Source: Clostridia bacterium
GTDB taxonomy: Bacteria; Bacillota; Clostridia; UBA1381; UBA9506
Assembly (NCBI GenBank): GCA_017546245.1
Contig: JAFYXI010000002.1
Coordinates: 1-54,197, forward strand
DNA length: 54,197 nucleotides
Direction: 5' to 3'
In this document: positions 6,602 to 15,573 of the stretch, in pieces
Position numbering within the stretch: position 1 is the first letter of the stretch
Layout: the number at the start of each line of letters is the position of its first letter
Made by a program: the position numbers and the translations under genes
The notes under the pieces: generated by a model
What the model saw: only the letters and a program-made list of their open reading frames with translations
What the model was told of the DNA's origin: nothing
Database searches by the model: none

Positions 6602-7225
6602 TTATTCTAAGTCCATCCTTTCGATGAACAGATTTACAATTTTTAAAGCCTTAAAGCCAATGCTAATAATATGCACAGGTCTTAAAATTAATATACTTTT
6701 TATATAAAGATTAAAGCATTCGCGGTTAAAGTCGGGTGTTACATTAAGGTCGATTTTTTTAATGCCGAACATCTGATTTATAACAGATACCAGGCAGGAT
6801 GACGAGGTCCAGGCTGCACCTGTCGCAATCCCCGTTTTTGCTGCATCAGAAAGACCGAAATGAACCTTAAAATCAACCGTTTTAAACTCAATTTTTTGCC
6901 TTAAGTCAGACAAAATTTCTTTAATATCATTTTTAGATTCAGAATATGCCGAGTATATTCCGCTGCATATTTTTTTAAAACGTGAAAACGTAAGTCTTTT
7001 TTTGCTTTGCTTTTTATTCTCGGCCTTTTTAAGTTCTTTTTTTGATTTTTTCTTCTTATTTAACGGAATACGAATTTTGATGGGAATGCCTAAAAGGCGC
7101 AAATGCACAATTAACTTTTGCTCTTTTCCCGAGTGCAGATATTCTATACCTGCCTGCATTTTAAAAAACAGCAGAGCAAAAATAATAAGGATTAATATTG
7201 ATGCTGTAACTGCAAAAATAATCAT
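6602..7225 (-). CDS. DUF2953 membrane protein (YtfI-like)
   Basis: 207 aa. One N-terminal transmembrane segment (about 3-22), a Lys-rich middle (about 55-80, including NKKKKSKKELKK), then the conserved block VHFGLSDAAKTGIATGAAWT of DUF2953. The block VTPDFNRE and a hydrophobic tail follow. The function of the family is unknown. It sits directly upstream of gerW, as ytfI does upstream of ytfJ in Bacillus, so a shared spore-related role is likely but inferred. A GGTGA ribosome site precedes the ATG. Confidence 0.85.
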   Translation of the reverse strand: MIIFAVTASILILIIFALLFFKMQAGIEYLHSGKEQKLIVHLRLLGIPIKIRIPLNKKKKSKKELKKAENKKQSKKRLTFSRFKKICSGIYSAYSESKNDIKEILSDLRQKIEFKTVDFKVHFGLSDAAKTGIATGAAWTSSSCLVSVINQMFGIKKIDLNVTPDFNRECFNLYIKSILILRPVHIISIGFKALKIVNLFIERMDLE

Positions 7226-7251
7226 TTGTTCACCCGATTCGTATGCGGATT

Positions 7252-7833
7252 TTATAAAGACGGCATATCTTCTGTTTCAATATCGTCAGTAATGCCAATA
7301 TTATCAACCGAAATCTGTGCACCGATACCTGTTTGAATATCAGGCAGCTCAGAAAGTGATGAAAGACCAAAGCTTCGTAAAAATTCCTGAGTGGTGACAT
7401 ATAAAATCGGTCTGCCGGGGGCATCTAAGCGACCGCCCTCTTCGATAAGACCGCGCTCTATAAGTCGGTTTACCGGACCGTCGGAATTTACGCCTCGTAT
7501 ATATTCAATACTGCCTCTGGTTACCGGCTGGTGATATGCAACGATTGACAGGGTTTCGAGTGCGGCAGGTGACAGAGTTTGCTTTTTGCGTGGTTCTGCC
7601 AACGCCTGAACGTAGCGATAATTTTGCTCAACCGTACACAGCTGATATTCATCTTCTAAGCAAATAATTTTAAGACCGCGTTCATTTTCACGATAGAAAT
7701 CAGACAGCTTGTCTACCGCTTTTATTATTTCTTCTTCGGTCATTTCTAAAATATCGGCAAGCTCTTTGCGTGAAACGCTTTCGCCGGCGGCAAAGAGTAT
7801 GCTTTCTATTATCGAATCTGTGTTAAAACTCAT
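7252..7833 (-). CDS. scpB: Segregation and condensation protein B
   Basis: 193 aa, winged-helix kleisin-associated subunit of the Smc-ScpA-ScpB condensin that compacts and segregates the chromosome. Typical blocks are SIIESILFAAGESVSRKELA, YQLCTV, LSPAALETLSIVAYHQPVTRGSIEYIRGVNSD and LIEEGGRLDAPGRPILYVTT. Its start overlaps the end of scpA by 11 nt, indicating translational coupling and a matched complex. The C-terminal 25 residues are acidic and variable. Confidence 0.96.
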   Translation of the reverse strand: MSFNTDSIIESILFAAGESVSRKELADILEMTEEEIIKAVDKLSDFYRENERGLKIICLEDEYQLCTVEQNYRYVQALAEPRKKQTLSPAALETLSIVAYHQPVTRGSIEYIRGVNSDGPVNRLIERGLIEEGGRLDAPGRPILYVTTQEFLRSFGLSSLSELPDIQTGIGAQISVDNIGITDDIETEDMPSL

Positions 7834-8569
7834 TAGTTATCTCACCATCTCTAAGTTTTGTTATAATAATTTCTTCGCCCGAGGTGTCAACGAATACAAT
7901 TTCTAATTTCATCATCTCGAGGAGTGCTAAAAATGTTGCAACCAACGCAGGACGGGTTTTAATATCAACAAATAAAGCTTCAAATGTAATCTTGCGCTCT
8001 TTGTTTAATCGGTCTTTTATGTATTCTGCTCTTGACGTAACCGAAACCTTTTCGTGACCGACAATGCCTGAAAACGATGTTTTTGGCGGCGGAGCTTTTC
8101 GCTCTGTTTTGTCTATTATTATGGCAAATGCCTCGAGCAGTCTTTCTAAATCAAAGCTCTGTGTACTGTAATCGGGAGCTTTTTTTTCGATTATATCAGG
8201 CTGTTTAAAAAAGTTATAGTGCGATGCGCCCTCGTGACCTTTTAAAAATTCAGCCGCCTGCTTTATTTTCTGATACTCTTCTAAGCGGGCAACCAAATCT
8301 TTTCTGGGGTCGTCTTCTTCCTCCTCTTCGTGGCGGGGCAGAAGCATTTTTGATTTAATCAACAAAAGCTCGGTTGCCATAAGCAAAAATTCGCTCGATA
8401 CTTCGATGTCAAACTCTTTATATGCATCAAGATATTCCATATACTGTGAAGTGATTTTTACTATGGGAATATCGTAAATACTAACCTTATTTTTTTTGAG
8501 CAAATGCAAAAGCAACTCTAAAGGACCTTCGAATACTTCTAACTTTACCGAAAGCTGATTTTCTTCCAA
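7823..8569 (-). CDS. scpA: Segregation and condensation protein A
   Basis: 248 aa kleisin that bridges the Smc heads and binds ScpB. The N-terminus (VKLEVFEGPLELLLHLLKKNKVSIYDIPI) is diagnostic, followed by the helix EFLLMATELLLIKSKMLLP, an acidic linker around 100-110, and the C-terminal winged helix (VATFLALLEMMKLEIVFV). It starts one base after the protease gene stops and overlaps scpB, so the three are one transcript. Confidence 0.96.
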   Translation of the reverse strand: MEENQLSVKLEVFEGPLELLLHLLKKNKVSIYDIPIVKITSQYMEYLDAYKEFDIEVSSEFLLMATELLLIKSKMLLPRHEEEEEDDPRKDLVARLEEYQKIKQAAEFLKGHEGASHYNFFKQPDIIEKKAPDYSTQSFDLERLLEAFAIIIDKTERKAPPPKTSFSGIVGHEKVSVTSRAEYIKDRLNKERKITFEALFVDIKTRPALVATFLALLEMMKLEIVFVDTSGEEIIITKLRDGEITNEF

Positions 8570-8570
8570 C

Positions 8571-9254
8571 TTATAGTCCTCCTACCAAAAAAGTGAGTAT
8601 GTTCAATATAAAGCTGTGAGCGGTGCTTATAATAGGTGTTAAAACATCGGTTGCTAAGGCAAACACCAAAATAAACCAACCTAAATGCTCATAGCGCATA
8701 ATGTCGTAATAAAGTCTGCCGGGGAGCAACGGCAAAAATATTTTAGAGCCGTCGAGCGGCGGAATGGGTATAAGGTTAAATACACCCAGACCGATATTAA
8801 GACTTATAAACGACGATAAAAATGTTGCTATAATATTGGTAAACCAATTTAGCGGAACTTCTGCAACGATTAAAATTTTAAATATTACAATTGCTAAAAA
8901 TGCAAGTATAAAGTTTGCCAAAGGACCGCCTAACGATACCAATGCAGTATCACGCTTAGGTTTTTTAAAGTAATACGGATTTATTATAACGGGCTTTGCC
9001 CATCCGAATCCGAACACCAGCATACAAATTGCACCCACTGGGTCTAAATGCTTTAAAGGATTTAAAGACAGCCTGCCCATAGATTTTGCAGTCGGGTCGC
9101 CTAATTTATATGCAACAAATCCGTGTGCCATTTCGTGCGCGGATATTGCCATTAAAACAACAACTGCACGAATTAAAAGCGAGATAATATTAAAACCACC
9201 CATTCTAAAGGGGCTTAAAAGTCCTAAAATATACAAAACGCCACATCCTAACAA
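8571..9254 (-). CDS. M50 site-2 protease family membrane metalloprotease
   Basis: About 227 aa with five or six membrane segments. The zinc motif HEMAH lies in the second segment, and the third metal ligand in IPIPPLDGSK corresponds to the family's NPxDG. The conserved stretch GRLSLNPLKHLDPVG is typical of the small YwhC/SpoIVFB-like branch found next to scpA in Clostridia. The substrate is unknown. The start is uncertain: the longest frame opens with TTG at 9254 lacking a good ribosome site; a TTG about 18 nt further in has AGGA nine bases upstream. It is first in the operon, behind promoter 9271-9299. Confidence 0.88.
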   Translation of the reverse strand: MLGCGVLYILGLLSPFRMGGFNIISLLIRAVVVLMAISAHEMAHGFVAYKLGDPTAKSMGRLSLNPLKHLDPVGAICMLVFGFGWAKPVIINPYYFKKPKRDTALVSLGGPLANFILAFLAIVIFKILIVAEVPLNWFTNIIATFLSSFISLNIGLGVFNLIPIPPLDGSKIFLPLLPGRLYYDIMRYEHLGWFILVFALATDVLTPIISTAHSFILNILTFLVGGL

Positions 9255-9270
9255 ATTCCATTATATCTTT

Positions 9271-9299
9271 ATTATAACGAAAATTTGTCTGAGTGTAAA
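9271..9299 (-). promoter_or_regulatory. Promoter of the M50-scpAB-gerW operon
   Basis: TTTACA (9294-9299), 17-nt spacer, TATAAT (9271-9276) on the minus strand. The leader is very short, about 10-30 nt depending on which TTG is used. Confidence 0.75.
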
Positions 9300-9325
9300 G
9301 TTAAATTTTATAATTTCATACTTAA

Positions 9326-9958
9326 TTAATATTTAATCTGATAATTCATTTTAAAAATTTCGGCAATTACGCTGTTTTCGCCTACTAATACCGCAATCAT
9401 AAGCGAAGAATCGGTGGAATTTTTAAATTTCATATCAAGCGTGCCGTAGTTTACGGCGGCATCTGTACCGGGGGCGGTATAGCCTACATCTTTTTGGTGG
9501 TTGTGCCGCTCGATTATTTCAAGACCGGCGTTCTCTGCCGCCTGATAAACCGTAGATGCAAGCTGACACACACCACCGCCAAAGTCATCTTTTTTTTCTC
9601 CTTCTATTATTGTGGCGGCAGGCAGATATCCGCGTTCCTCTGTGCGTTTGCCTACTATCTGATTAAACGAGAAAATCTCGCCCGGCTTTAGTATATATGC
9701 ATTAATACTTTTGGCGGCAAGACGAATGTTTTTTAAGCGGTTTTCGCTTTTGTCCAAAAGGGTAGTTGCGGCTTTAGATATTCTTGTTCTGCTCTCGGGG
9801 GTGGGAGTAGGCTCGGGTGTCGGTGGAGCAGCTGTTATATCAGCAGCAGGCGAGGGAGAAAAAGATTCTTTTGCAGAATTCGTCTGCTCAGGAGCATTGG
9901 GATTTCGTGAGCAGGAGCACAGTAAAAAACACATAGTAACTATTATAATTAATTTCAT
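9326..9958 (-). CDS. VanW-domain lipoprotein
   Basis: 210 aa from the ATG at 9958 (AAGGTGA five bases upstream; an in-frame GTG nine bases earlier overlaps that site). A lipoprotein signal peptide ends in LCSC near residue 16. A Pro/Thr/Ser-rich linker (about 25-60) follows, then a VanW domain: RISKAATTLLDKSENRLKN, LKPGEIFSFNQIVGKR, GGGVCQLASTVYQAA and ERHNH. VanW proteins are found on the surface of many Gram-positives and in some vancomycin resistance clusters, with unproven activity, possibly in peptidoglycan. No resistance genes are nearby. It appears to be a single gene, divergent from the thioesterase. Confidence 0.88.
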   Translation of the reverse strand: MKLIIIVTMCFLLCSCSRNPNAPEQTNSAKESFSPSPAADITAAPPTPEPTPTPESRTRISKAATTLLDKSENRLKNIRLAAKSINAYILKPGEIFSFNQIVGKRTEERGYLPAATIIEGEKKDDFGGGVCQLASTVYQAAENAGLEIIERHNHQKDVGYTAPGTDAAVNYGTLDMKFKNSTDSSLMIAVLVGENSVIAEIFKMNYQIKY

Positions 9959-10053
9959 TTTGTTCACCTTATTAAAAAATTTGTTATTTTTATTATGCTT
10001 TTTTTAATAAAAAACAAACTATGAAAAATATAGATAAAATTTTAATAAAAGTA

Positions 10054-10082
10054 TTTTCAAATACAAGAAAATTTGGTATAAT
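10054..10082 (+). promoter_or_regulatory. Thioesterase promoter
   Basis: TTTTCA (10054-10059), 17-nt spacer, TATAAT (10077-10082), about 30 nt ahead of the ATG. Confidence 0.65.
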
Positions 10083-10113
10083 ATAAAAAATTATAAAATT
10101 TGCGGAGGTAATT

Positions 10114-10512
10114 ATGGAAACAGAAAAGAAAATAAGCGATTCAGTTATAGATATGGTAGAGCTGGTGCTTCCGAATGATGTTAATCTTCTTAACAATTTA
10201 AAAGGCGGCACATTAATGCATTGGATAGATATTGCAGCAGCGCTTACAGCGTCTAAGCATTCTAATCATATAGTAGCAACGGTTGCGATGGACAGCCTTG
10301 ATTTTAAGCACCCAATAAAGCTTGGAGAAATGGTAAGATTGGTGGCAACAATGGTATCGGTAGGGAATACATCAATGAAAATTAAGGTAGAGGTATGGGC
10401 AGAAAATCTGCAAACCGGTTCTGTTATAATGACAAATGAGGCAAATCTTGTTTTTGTTGCTTTGGATGATAACGGAAGACCTGTTAGAGTTCCACGATTG
10501 ATTGAGGGGTAG
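10114..10512 (+). CDS. Acyl-CoA thioesterase, hot-dog fold (YkhA/YciA type)
   Basis: 132 aa single hot-dog domain. It carries the family block LNNLKGGTLMHWIDIAAALTASKHS, with the catalytic acid in WID, then VATVAMDSLDFKHPIKLGEMVRL and the closing strand NLVFVALDDNGRPVRVP. These enzymes hydrolyse acyl-CoA to free acid and CoA; chain-length preference cannot be read. GCGGAGG precedes the ATG. It is a single gene with its own promoter and a terminator shared with hup. Confidence 0.9.
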   Translation: METEKKISDSVIDMVELVLPNDVNLLNNLKGGTLMHWIDIAAALTASKHSNHIVATVAMDSLDFKHPIKLGEMVRLVATMVSVGNTSMKIKVEVWAENLQTGSVIMTNEANLVFVALDDNGRPVRVPRLIEG

Positions 10513-10564
10513 TAGGAAATGTAAAAATAATCCGGAACGCAAAAAGACAAAATAAACAAAGAAA

Positions 10565-10590
10565 AAAACGCCCACTTTCGTGGGCGTTTT
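10565..10590. terminator. Bidirectional terminator between thioesterase and hup
   Basis: 11-bp stem (AAAACGCCCAC/GTGGGCGTTTT) with loop TTTC. A-rich on one side and T-rich on the other, it serves both convergent genes. Confidence 0.85.
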
Positions 10591-10607
10591 GTGTTGCATA
10601 ATATTAA

Positions 10608-10886
10608 TTATTTACCAGCAACGATGTCTTTTAAAGCTTTACCAGCTTTAAATGCCGGAACAGTAGTAGCCGGGATTTTGATAACTGCGTTTGTCTGTGG
10701 GTTTTTACCGGTTCTTGCAGCACGTTTTCTAGCTTCGAAAGTACCGAAACCTACTAACTGGATTTTGTCACCTTTCTTAAGAGCGTCACCTACAACGTCA
10801 ACGAAAGAGCTAAGAACTTTTTCAGCGTCTTTCTTTGTTACATCAGCTTTTTCAGCTAACAGTGCAACTAATTCTGTCTTATTCAT
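10608..10886 (-). CDS. hup: DNA-binding protein HU
   Basis: 92 aa histone-like protein that bends DNA and organises the nucleoid. The sequence MNKTELVALLAEKADVTKKDAE, VGFGTFEARKRAARTGKNPQT and VPAFKAGKALKD matches HU throughout, including the DNA-inserting arm with NPQT. I start at the ATG at 10886 (GGAGG seven bases upstream) rather than the GTG one codon earlier. It follows mazG by about 60 nt; a small TATAGC/GCTATA hairpin lies between them. The spoVB-mazG-hup order is common in Clostridia. Confidence 0.96.
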   Translation of the reverse strand: MNKTELVALLAEKADVTKKDAEKVLSSFVDVVGDALKKGDKIQLVGFGTFEARKRAARTGKNPQTNAVIKIPATTVPAFKAGKALKDIVAGK

Positions 10887-10946
10887 CACAATTCCTCCTA
10901 TGTTTAAATTAAAATATTTCTTTATATAGCTGTTGCTATAAATAGA

Positions 10947-11735
10947 CTAAATCTTTTTTGCCTCATCCCACAAGGCTGTTTGTTCATCAAGCGGCATATC
11001 TGAAAGTTTTTTGCCCTGCCTATTGGCAATAGCTTCAACCTTTTCAAACCGGTCGATAAATTTTTCAGTTGCCTTTTTAAGTGCGGTTTCTGCTTTTATG
11101 TTTGCAAAACGTGCAACGCTTACTGCGGCAAACAACAAATCCCCAAGCTCTTCTTCAATATGCTCGGTGTTACCTGACTCAATAGCCTGCTTAAGCTCAG
11201 CTGTTTCTTCAGACACCTTTTGCATAACTCCGTTCATATCATCCCAGTCAAAACCTGCTTTGGCTGCCTTTGATGAAACCTTCTGAGCACGCATCAGAGC
11301 CGGCAGATAACTGCACACATCTTTCATGCCTTGTGTGATGCCTAAAATACCCTTTTCCTTGGTTTTGTTCTTTTCCCAGGTAGCCAACACCTCTTCGGGA
11401 GTGTCTGCCTTATCAGAGCCGAAAATGTGAGTGTGGCGCGTTATCATTTTATTGCAAACATGATTTAACACATCTGTAATGGTAAAGGTGTTTTCAGATT
11501 CGCCAATCTGCGAATGAAATACAACCTGCAATAAAACGTCGCCCAACTCATCGGCAAAAGCATCTTTATCTCCGCTGTCTAATGCTTCGATTGCTTCGTA
11601 TGCTTCTTCAACCAAATTCATTTTGACTGATTCGTGGGTCTGAACCTTGTCCCAGGGACAACCATTCTCTCCACGCAACACTTTTATTATACCAATTAAA
11701 TCGTCAAATGTATAGTCTTTTTTTCCTATGTTCAT
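10947..11735 (-). CDS. mazG: Nucleoside triphosphate pyrophosphohydrolase MazG
   Basis: 262 aa with two tandem MazG domains. The first has LRGENGCPWDKVQTHES and the metal-binding EEAYEAIEA...FADELGDVLLQVVFH; the second has EETAELKQAIESGNTEHIEEELGDLLFAA. The protein hydrolyses (d)NTPs to the monophosphate and pyrophosphate, a house-cleaning and stringent-response role. It is the full-length form, about 260 aa. The start is the ATG at 11735 with AGGTGA upstream; the longer frame from 11756 overlaps that site. It sits between spoVB and hup. Confidence 0.95.
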   Translation of the reverse strand: MNIGKKDYTFDDLIGIIKVLRGENGCPWDKVQTHESVKMNLVEEAYEAIEALDSGDKDAFADELGDVLLQVVFHSQIGESENTFTITDVLNHVCNKMITRHTHIFGSDKADTPEEVLATWEKNKTKEKGILGITQGMKDVCSYLPALMRAQKVSSKAAKAGFDWDDMNGVMQKVSEETAELKQAIESGNTEHIEEELGDLLFAAVSVARFANIKAETALKKATEKFIDRFEKVEAIANRQGKKLSDMPLDEQTALWDEAKKI

Positions 11736-11829
11736 AAATTTTTCACCTATTTCCAAAAAAAGTATATATTTTTTAGTAATTTTGCCGAAAAAAATGGCAC
11801 TTTTGCTCTTTTTTTACGGAAAAAACTTA

Positions 11830-13542
11830 CTATTCGTGTTTTGTAATTGTAGCAATATCGTCTTTTTTTACTGCTTTTAAGAGCCAGATTGATGCAAAAT
11901 AAACTATTGCGCCAACTAAAATTGCGGCAAAAAGTGAAATTGCAACCGTAAGTTGCGCATCAGATGCAAGAGGTGTTACCGGTGCTGTCTGCGGTAAAAA
12001 TGTAACTGTTTTATTTAATTCAGGTGCACCGAGCATCGAGCCGGTTATCTGATAAGTAAAGTATGCAGCTGCCATCATTAAAACAACAGCAATAACCGGT
12101 TTGATTATATTATTTAAAATACTGAACTCGGGCTTTATTATTTTAAATATCGCCCAAAGATTTAAAAGTGCAATTGTAAGGTAACACAGTACAGTTGAAA
12201 TTGGTGCTCCGCCTATGTTTATATTCGGTGCGGCAAGAAGGACAAAGCCCGATGCTATTTTAACAACTGCGCCGATTCCCATATTTATTACCGGAATCAT
12301 AACGTGGCCCGATGCCTGTAATATTGCTGTGGTTACAGATACCAGGCATACAAAAATTACTGCCCAGCCTAAAACTATGAGCATACTTTGCGCTCTTGCG
12401 TTGTTATAAACAACGGCTAAAACCGGCTCTGATAAAAGTGAAAGTCCGGCAGCGCAGGGCAGAGCAAACAGAGTGGTAAGTCTTATCGAAATTTCGGTAA
12501 AACGACGTACTTTGTTCATAGACTTAAGCGCAAATGCGCCCGAAATTGCAGGCACTAAGCACATTGAAAGAGCCGTAACTATCGTAAGCGGCAGATTAAA
12601 CATCGGTACAGCAAAGCCTGAGTATGCACCGTAAAGTATTTCGGTTGCTTTTGTGCTTAAAACCTCACCGATTACGCATTCGCTTGCTGAAAGTCCGAAA
12701 TATTCAAGCAGGGTATTATGCATTTGGGATGAAACTATAATACCTCCTAAGCGTTTGCGGATTATAAAAAGGTCAATTAAGTTAGTAAGCGATGATACAG
12801 CTGCACCGAAGGTTATGGGAATTGCAATAACTGCAAGCCTAAGCATAATTGTACGCATTGAGCGCACGGGTTGAGTTATGGGCAGACTTGCCGACTGAAT
12901 CTTCTTTTTGTCGATTATATATATAATAAAAATAGTAAGGCAGCCTAAAAACGAACCGGCTGTAACACCCAAAACTGCACCGGCTGCTGAGTTTATAAGT
13001 CCGGTCGGGAGCAATAGCGATGCAAGCATCAGACCGATTATAAGCTTGCCTAAGGCTTCTGCCACCTCGCTCATAGCGGTGGGGGTCATGTTAGAGCGAC
13101 CTTGAAAATATCCTCTGAAAGCAGACATAACTGCAACAAAAAATATTGCAGGTGCAATTGCCATAATACCCAAGGCAGAGTTTTCAGAGCCTACACTTTT
13201 TGCAAGTAAACCCGAGCAGAAGAAAAGAACACATCCGCCCAAAAGACCGATTACGGTTAAAAGTATTAATGAAGCTTTAAAGATTTTTCGTGCTTCCTGC
13301 TCATTATTTTTAGCCGTGCTTTCGGATACCATTTTCGAAACCGCAACAGGAAGGCCCGCCGTTGCTATTACAAAAAGTATGGCATAAAAGTTGTATGCAC
13401 TTGAAAAAAGTGCCATTCCTTCTTCTTCTAAAATATGAGCAAGCGGAATTTTAAATACTGCACCGATAAGTTTAACTAAAAAATTTGCTGCAACTAAAAT
13501 TGCCGTTCCTGTCAAAAAAGATTGCTTTTTTATTCCTGCCAA
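11830..13542 (-). CDS. spoVB: SpoVB/YtgP-type polysaccharide flippase (MOP superfamily)
   Basis: About 570 aa with roughly 14 membrane segments. The N-terminus (GTAILVAANFLVKLIGAVFKIPLAHILEEEGMALF), GLPVAVSKMVSE and FRGYFQGRSNMTPTAMSEVAEAL are typical of SpoVB/YtgP/MurJ-like lipid II or lipid-linked glycan flippases; SpoVB acts in spore cortex synthesis. Which of these roles applies is not decidable from one genome window. I prefer the TTG at 13542, eight bases after AAAGGG, over the GTG at 13551, which touches it. It precedes mazG, as yabM precedes yabN in Bacillus. Confidence 0.88.
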   Translation of the reverse strand: MAGIKKQSFLTGTAILVAANFLVKLIGAVFKIPLAHILEEEGMALFSSAYNFYAILFVIATAGLPVAVSKMVSESTAKNNEQEARKIFKASLILLTVIGLLGGCVLFFCSGLLAKSVGSENSALGIMAIAPAIFFVAVMSAFRGYFQGRSNMTPTAMSEVAEALGKLIIGLMLASLLLPTGLINSAAGAVLGVTAGSFLGCLTIFIIYIIDKKKIQSASLPITQPVRSMRTIMLRLAVIAIPITFGAAVSSLTNLIDLFIIRKRLGGIIVSSQMHNTLLEYFGLSASECVIGEVLSTKATEILYGAYSGFAVPMFNLPLTIVTALSMCLVPAISGAFALKSMNKVRRFTEISIRLTTLFALPCAAGLSLLSEPVLAVVYNNARAQSMLIVLGWAVIFVCLVSVTTAILQASGHVMIPVINMGIGAVVKIASGFVLLAAPNINIGGAPISTVLCYLTIALLNLWAIFKIIKPEFSILNNIIKPVIAVVLMMAAAYFTYQITGSMLGAPELNKTVTFLPQTAPVTPLASDAQLTVAISLFAAILVGAIVYFASIWLLKAVKKDDIATITKHE

Positions 13543-13632
13543 GCTGTTCACCCTTTCTTTTTTAGGTATTGGCTTTTTATATAATGTATTTTTAAAAAGC
13601 GGACATTATACTAAAAAGCATAAAACAAGCTA

Positions 13633-14997
13633 TTATTTTCCAAGACAAAAACGTGAGAAAATTCTGTCTACTATTTCTTCAGAAACTGTCTGACCGGTAA
13701 TTTCGCCAAAGGCGCTTATTGCATTTGTTACATCTATAGCAATTAAATCGGCAGGAACAACGCCTATTGCACCGATTGCGTTATTTAAGTATTCTGCCGC
13801 TTCTGATAATGCTTGCTTGTGGCGAAGATTTGTTATTGTAACATCGCCGTTTGCTGATATTTCGCCAAGCTTAAACATTTCTAAAATAGTTTCTGCAAGC
13901 TTGTCTATACCTGTTTTTTCTTTGGCAGAAAGAGCCACGCAAGGAAAACGACCGTTAAATTCCGATACATCTGAGTTTGGACAAAGGTCGGTTTTGTTTA
14001 TAATCAAAATTGCTTTTTTGCCGTCTAAAGAAGCTGCAATTTTTCTGTCTTCATCAGTTATACCGCAGGATGCATCAAGCATCATAAGCACAAGGTCGGC
14101 TTTTTTTAAATATTCCTCTGCCTTTATTATGCCTAAGGATTCCACAGGATTGTCGGTATCGCGTATTCCTGCGGTATCAAAAATATTAAGGCAGACGCCT
14201 GAAAGTACAACTCTTTCTTCAATAACATCGCGTGTTGTGCCTGCGATTTCGGTTACTATTGCGCGGTCGGTATCGGAAAGGGCATTTAAAAGCGAAGATT
14301 TGCCCACGTTGGGTCTGCCGCAAATAACTGTGTTAATTCCGTCGCGTATAAGAGTGCCGCGCTCAGATGTTTTTAAAAGAGCATTAACTTTATTTAAAAC
14401 ATCTTTTAAAATATCTTTAAGCTGTTGCTCTTTAAGCTCGTCAATTTCTTCTTCGGGATAATCGGCCGCTACGTTAATCTGCGCCGTTACATCAAGCAGA
14501 CGGTCACGAAGAACTGCGATTTCGCGCGAAATACTTCCTTCAAGCTGATGAGTAGCGGTATCCAGCGCAAGTGATGAGGTAGAGTTAATAACATCAATAA
14601 CAGCCTCGGCCTGAGATAAATCCATTTTGCCGTTTAAGAATGCACGTTTTGTAAATTCACCTGCCGATGCCAAAACTGCTCCGTGAGTCAAAATGGCAGA
14701 CAACACGGCATTTGTTACAGTTATGCCGCCGTGACAGCTTATTTCGACAGTATTTTCGCCGGTAAAGGTTCGCGGTGCGTGCATAACAGAAACTAAAACT
14801 TCGTCAATGGTTTTGTCGTTATCAACTATATGCCCATAAAGAATGGTATGGCTTTTTGCCTGCGAAACAGTCTTGCCCTTAGGATTTTTAAAAATACGGT
14901 CGCAGATGGTAAAAGCCTCGCTTCCGCTGACTCTTATGACCGAAATTCCGCCTGTTCCGTGCGGAGTTGCAACCGCGGCTATTGTGTCATTAATCAT
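13633..14997 (-). CDS. mnmE: tRNA modification GTPase MnmE
   Basis: 454 aa, family length. With MnmG it installs the 5-(carboxy)aminomethyl group on U34 of tRNAs. Domains: an N-terminal folate-binding part (MINDTIAAVATPHGTGGISVIRVSG), a helical domain, and an inserted G domain with GRPNVGKSS (227-235), DTAG (274-277) and NKTD. The catalytic C-terminal motif FCLGK is intact. Its start overlaps the preceding YkgJ-type gene by 8 nt. MnmG is not nearby; MnmM, which may complete the modification, is at 5222. Confidence 0.97.
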   Translation of the reverse strand: MINDTIAAVATPHGTGGISVIRVSGSEAFTICDRIFKNPKGKTVSQAKSHTILYGHIVDNDKTIDEVLVSVMHAPRTFTGENTVEISCHGGITVTNAVLSAILTHGAVLASAGEFTKRAFLNGKMDLSQAEAVIDVINSTSSLALDTATHQLEGSISREIAVLRDRLLDVTAQINVAADYPEEEIDELKEQQLKDILKDVLNKVNALLKTSERGTLIRDGINTVICGRPNVGKSSLLNALSDTDRAIVTEIAGTTRDVIEERVVLSGVCLNIFDTAGIRDTDNPVESLGIIKAEEYLKKADLVLMMLDASCGITDEDRKIAASLDGKKAILIINKTDLCPNSDVSEFNGRFPCVALSAKEKTGIDKLAETILEMFKLGEISANGDVTITNLRHKQALSEAAEYLNNAIGAIGVVPADLIAIDVTNAISAFGEITGQTVSEEIVDRIFSRFCLGK

Positions 14998-15511
14998 TGT
15001 TATTTCCCCTTAATGTGTTAAAATCGTCTAAAATATCGGTGAGCGCATCTAAAAAATCTGCAATTTCTGAAAACTGAGATAAAAGCCTGAATGCCTTTAA
15101 AACCTCGAGCTTAAATTCGCGGCTTATATAAGGCGATGCTTCGGGATGTGTAAGCGGACAGCTTACAGCTCTGGGGTCTAAAACTATACGAACCTGACTT
15201 CCTTTTCTAAAGTAAGGTACGAGTGGGAAAATACGGCACGAAAGTGGTCTTTCGCTACGCTCGCACGGGCGTGTGCAGCAAACAAGCTTCGCACATTTGC
15301 CGTTTTTGTATGTAAAATCGGAATCGGTTATTTTAAACCCGTCATTGTTTTTAAAAAGAGCTTCTTCGCCCGGAAAAAGATACATTCCTGTTTCGTCATC
15401 GTCATATGATGAACAGCAAAGCTTTCCGCACAACTCGCCGCAGTCAAGCGGCAGAGGAGTTAAATCATCTAAATGCCGGTAAATTGCTTTGTAAATTTCT
15501 TTTATATGCAT
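14990..15511 (-). CDS. YkgJ-type cysteine-cluster protein
   Basis: 173 aa, about 12 cysteines in clusters: CGELCGKLCC near the N-terminus, CAKLVCCTRPC and SCRIFPL in the middle, and SCPLTHP. This pattern resembles the YkgJ/CxxxCxxCC family, thought to bind zinc or iron. No enzymatic role is assigned. The ATG at 15511 has a strong GGAGGAGCT upstream; the longer frame from 15553 covers a hairpin and is rejected. It overlaps mnmE by 8 nt, so the pair is coupled. Confidence 0.82.
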   Translation of the reverse strand: MHIKEIYKAIYRHLDDLTPLPLDCGELCGKLCCSSYDDDETGMYLFPGEEALFKNNDGFKITDSDFTYKNGKCAKLVCCTRPCERSERPLSCRIFPLVPYFRKGSQVRIVLDPRAVSCPLTHPEASPYISREFKLEVLKAFRLLSQFSEIADFLDALTDILDDFNTLRGNNND

Positions 15512-15531
15512 AGCTCCTCCAACGATAAAAC

Positions 15532-15566
15532 GCGGTGCGGCTTTAGGCCGCAAGCCGCGCTTTTTA
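15532..15566 (-). terminator. Possible terminator after gatB
   Basis: On the minus strand a GC-rich hairpin (CGGCTT...AAGCCG nested in GCG...CGC) is followed by GTTTTATC. It lies between gatB and the YkgJ-type gene. The U-tract is short, so read-through is likely. Confidence 0.5.
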
Positions 15567-15573
15567 TTTAATA

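Noticed and set aside
9326-9958. Vancomycin resistance function for the VanW protein
   Set aside because: No vanA/H/X/Y or two-component genes are nearby; VanW domains are common in Clostridia without resistance.
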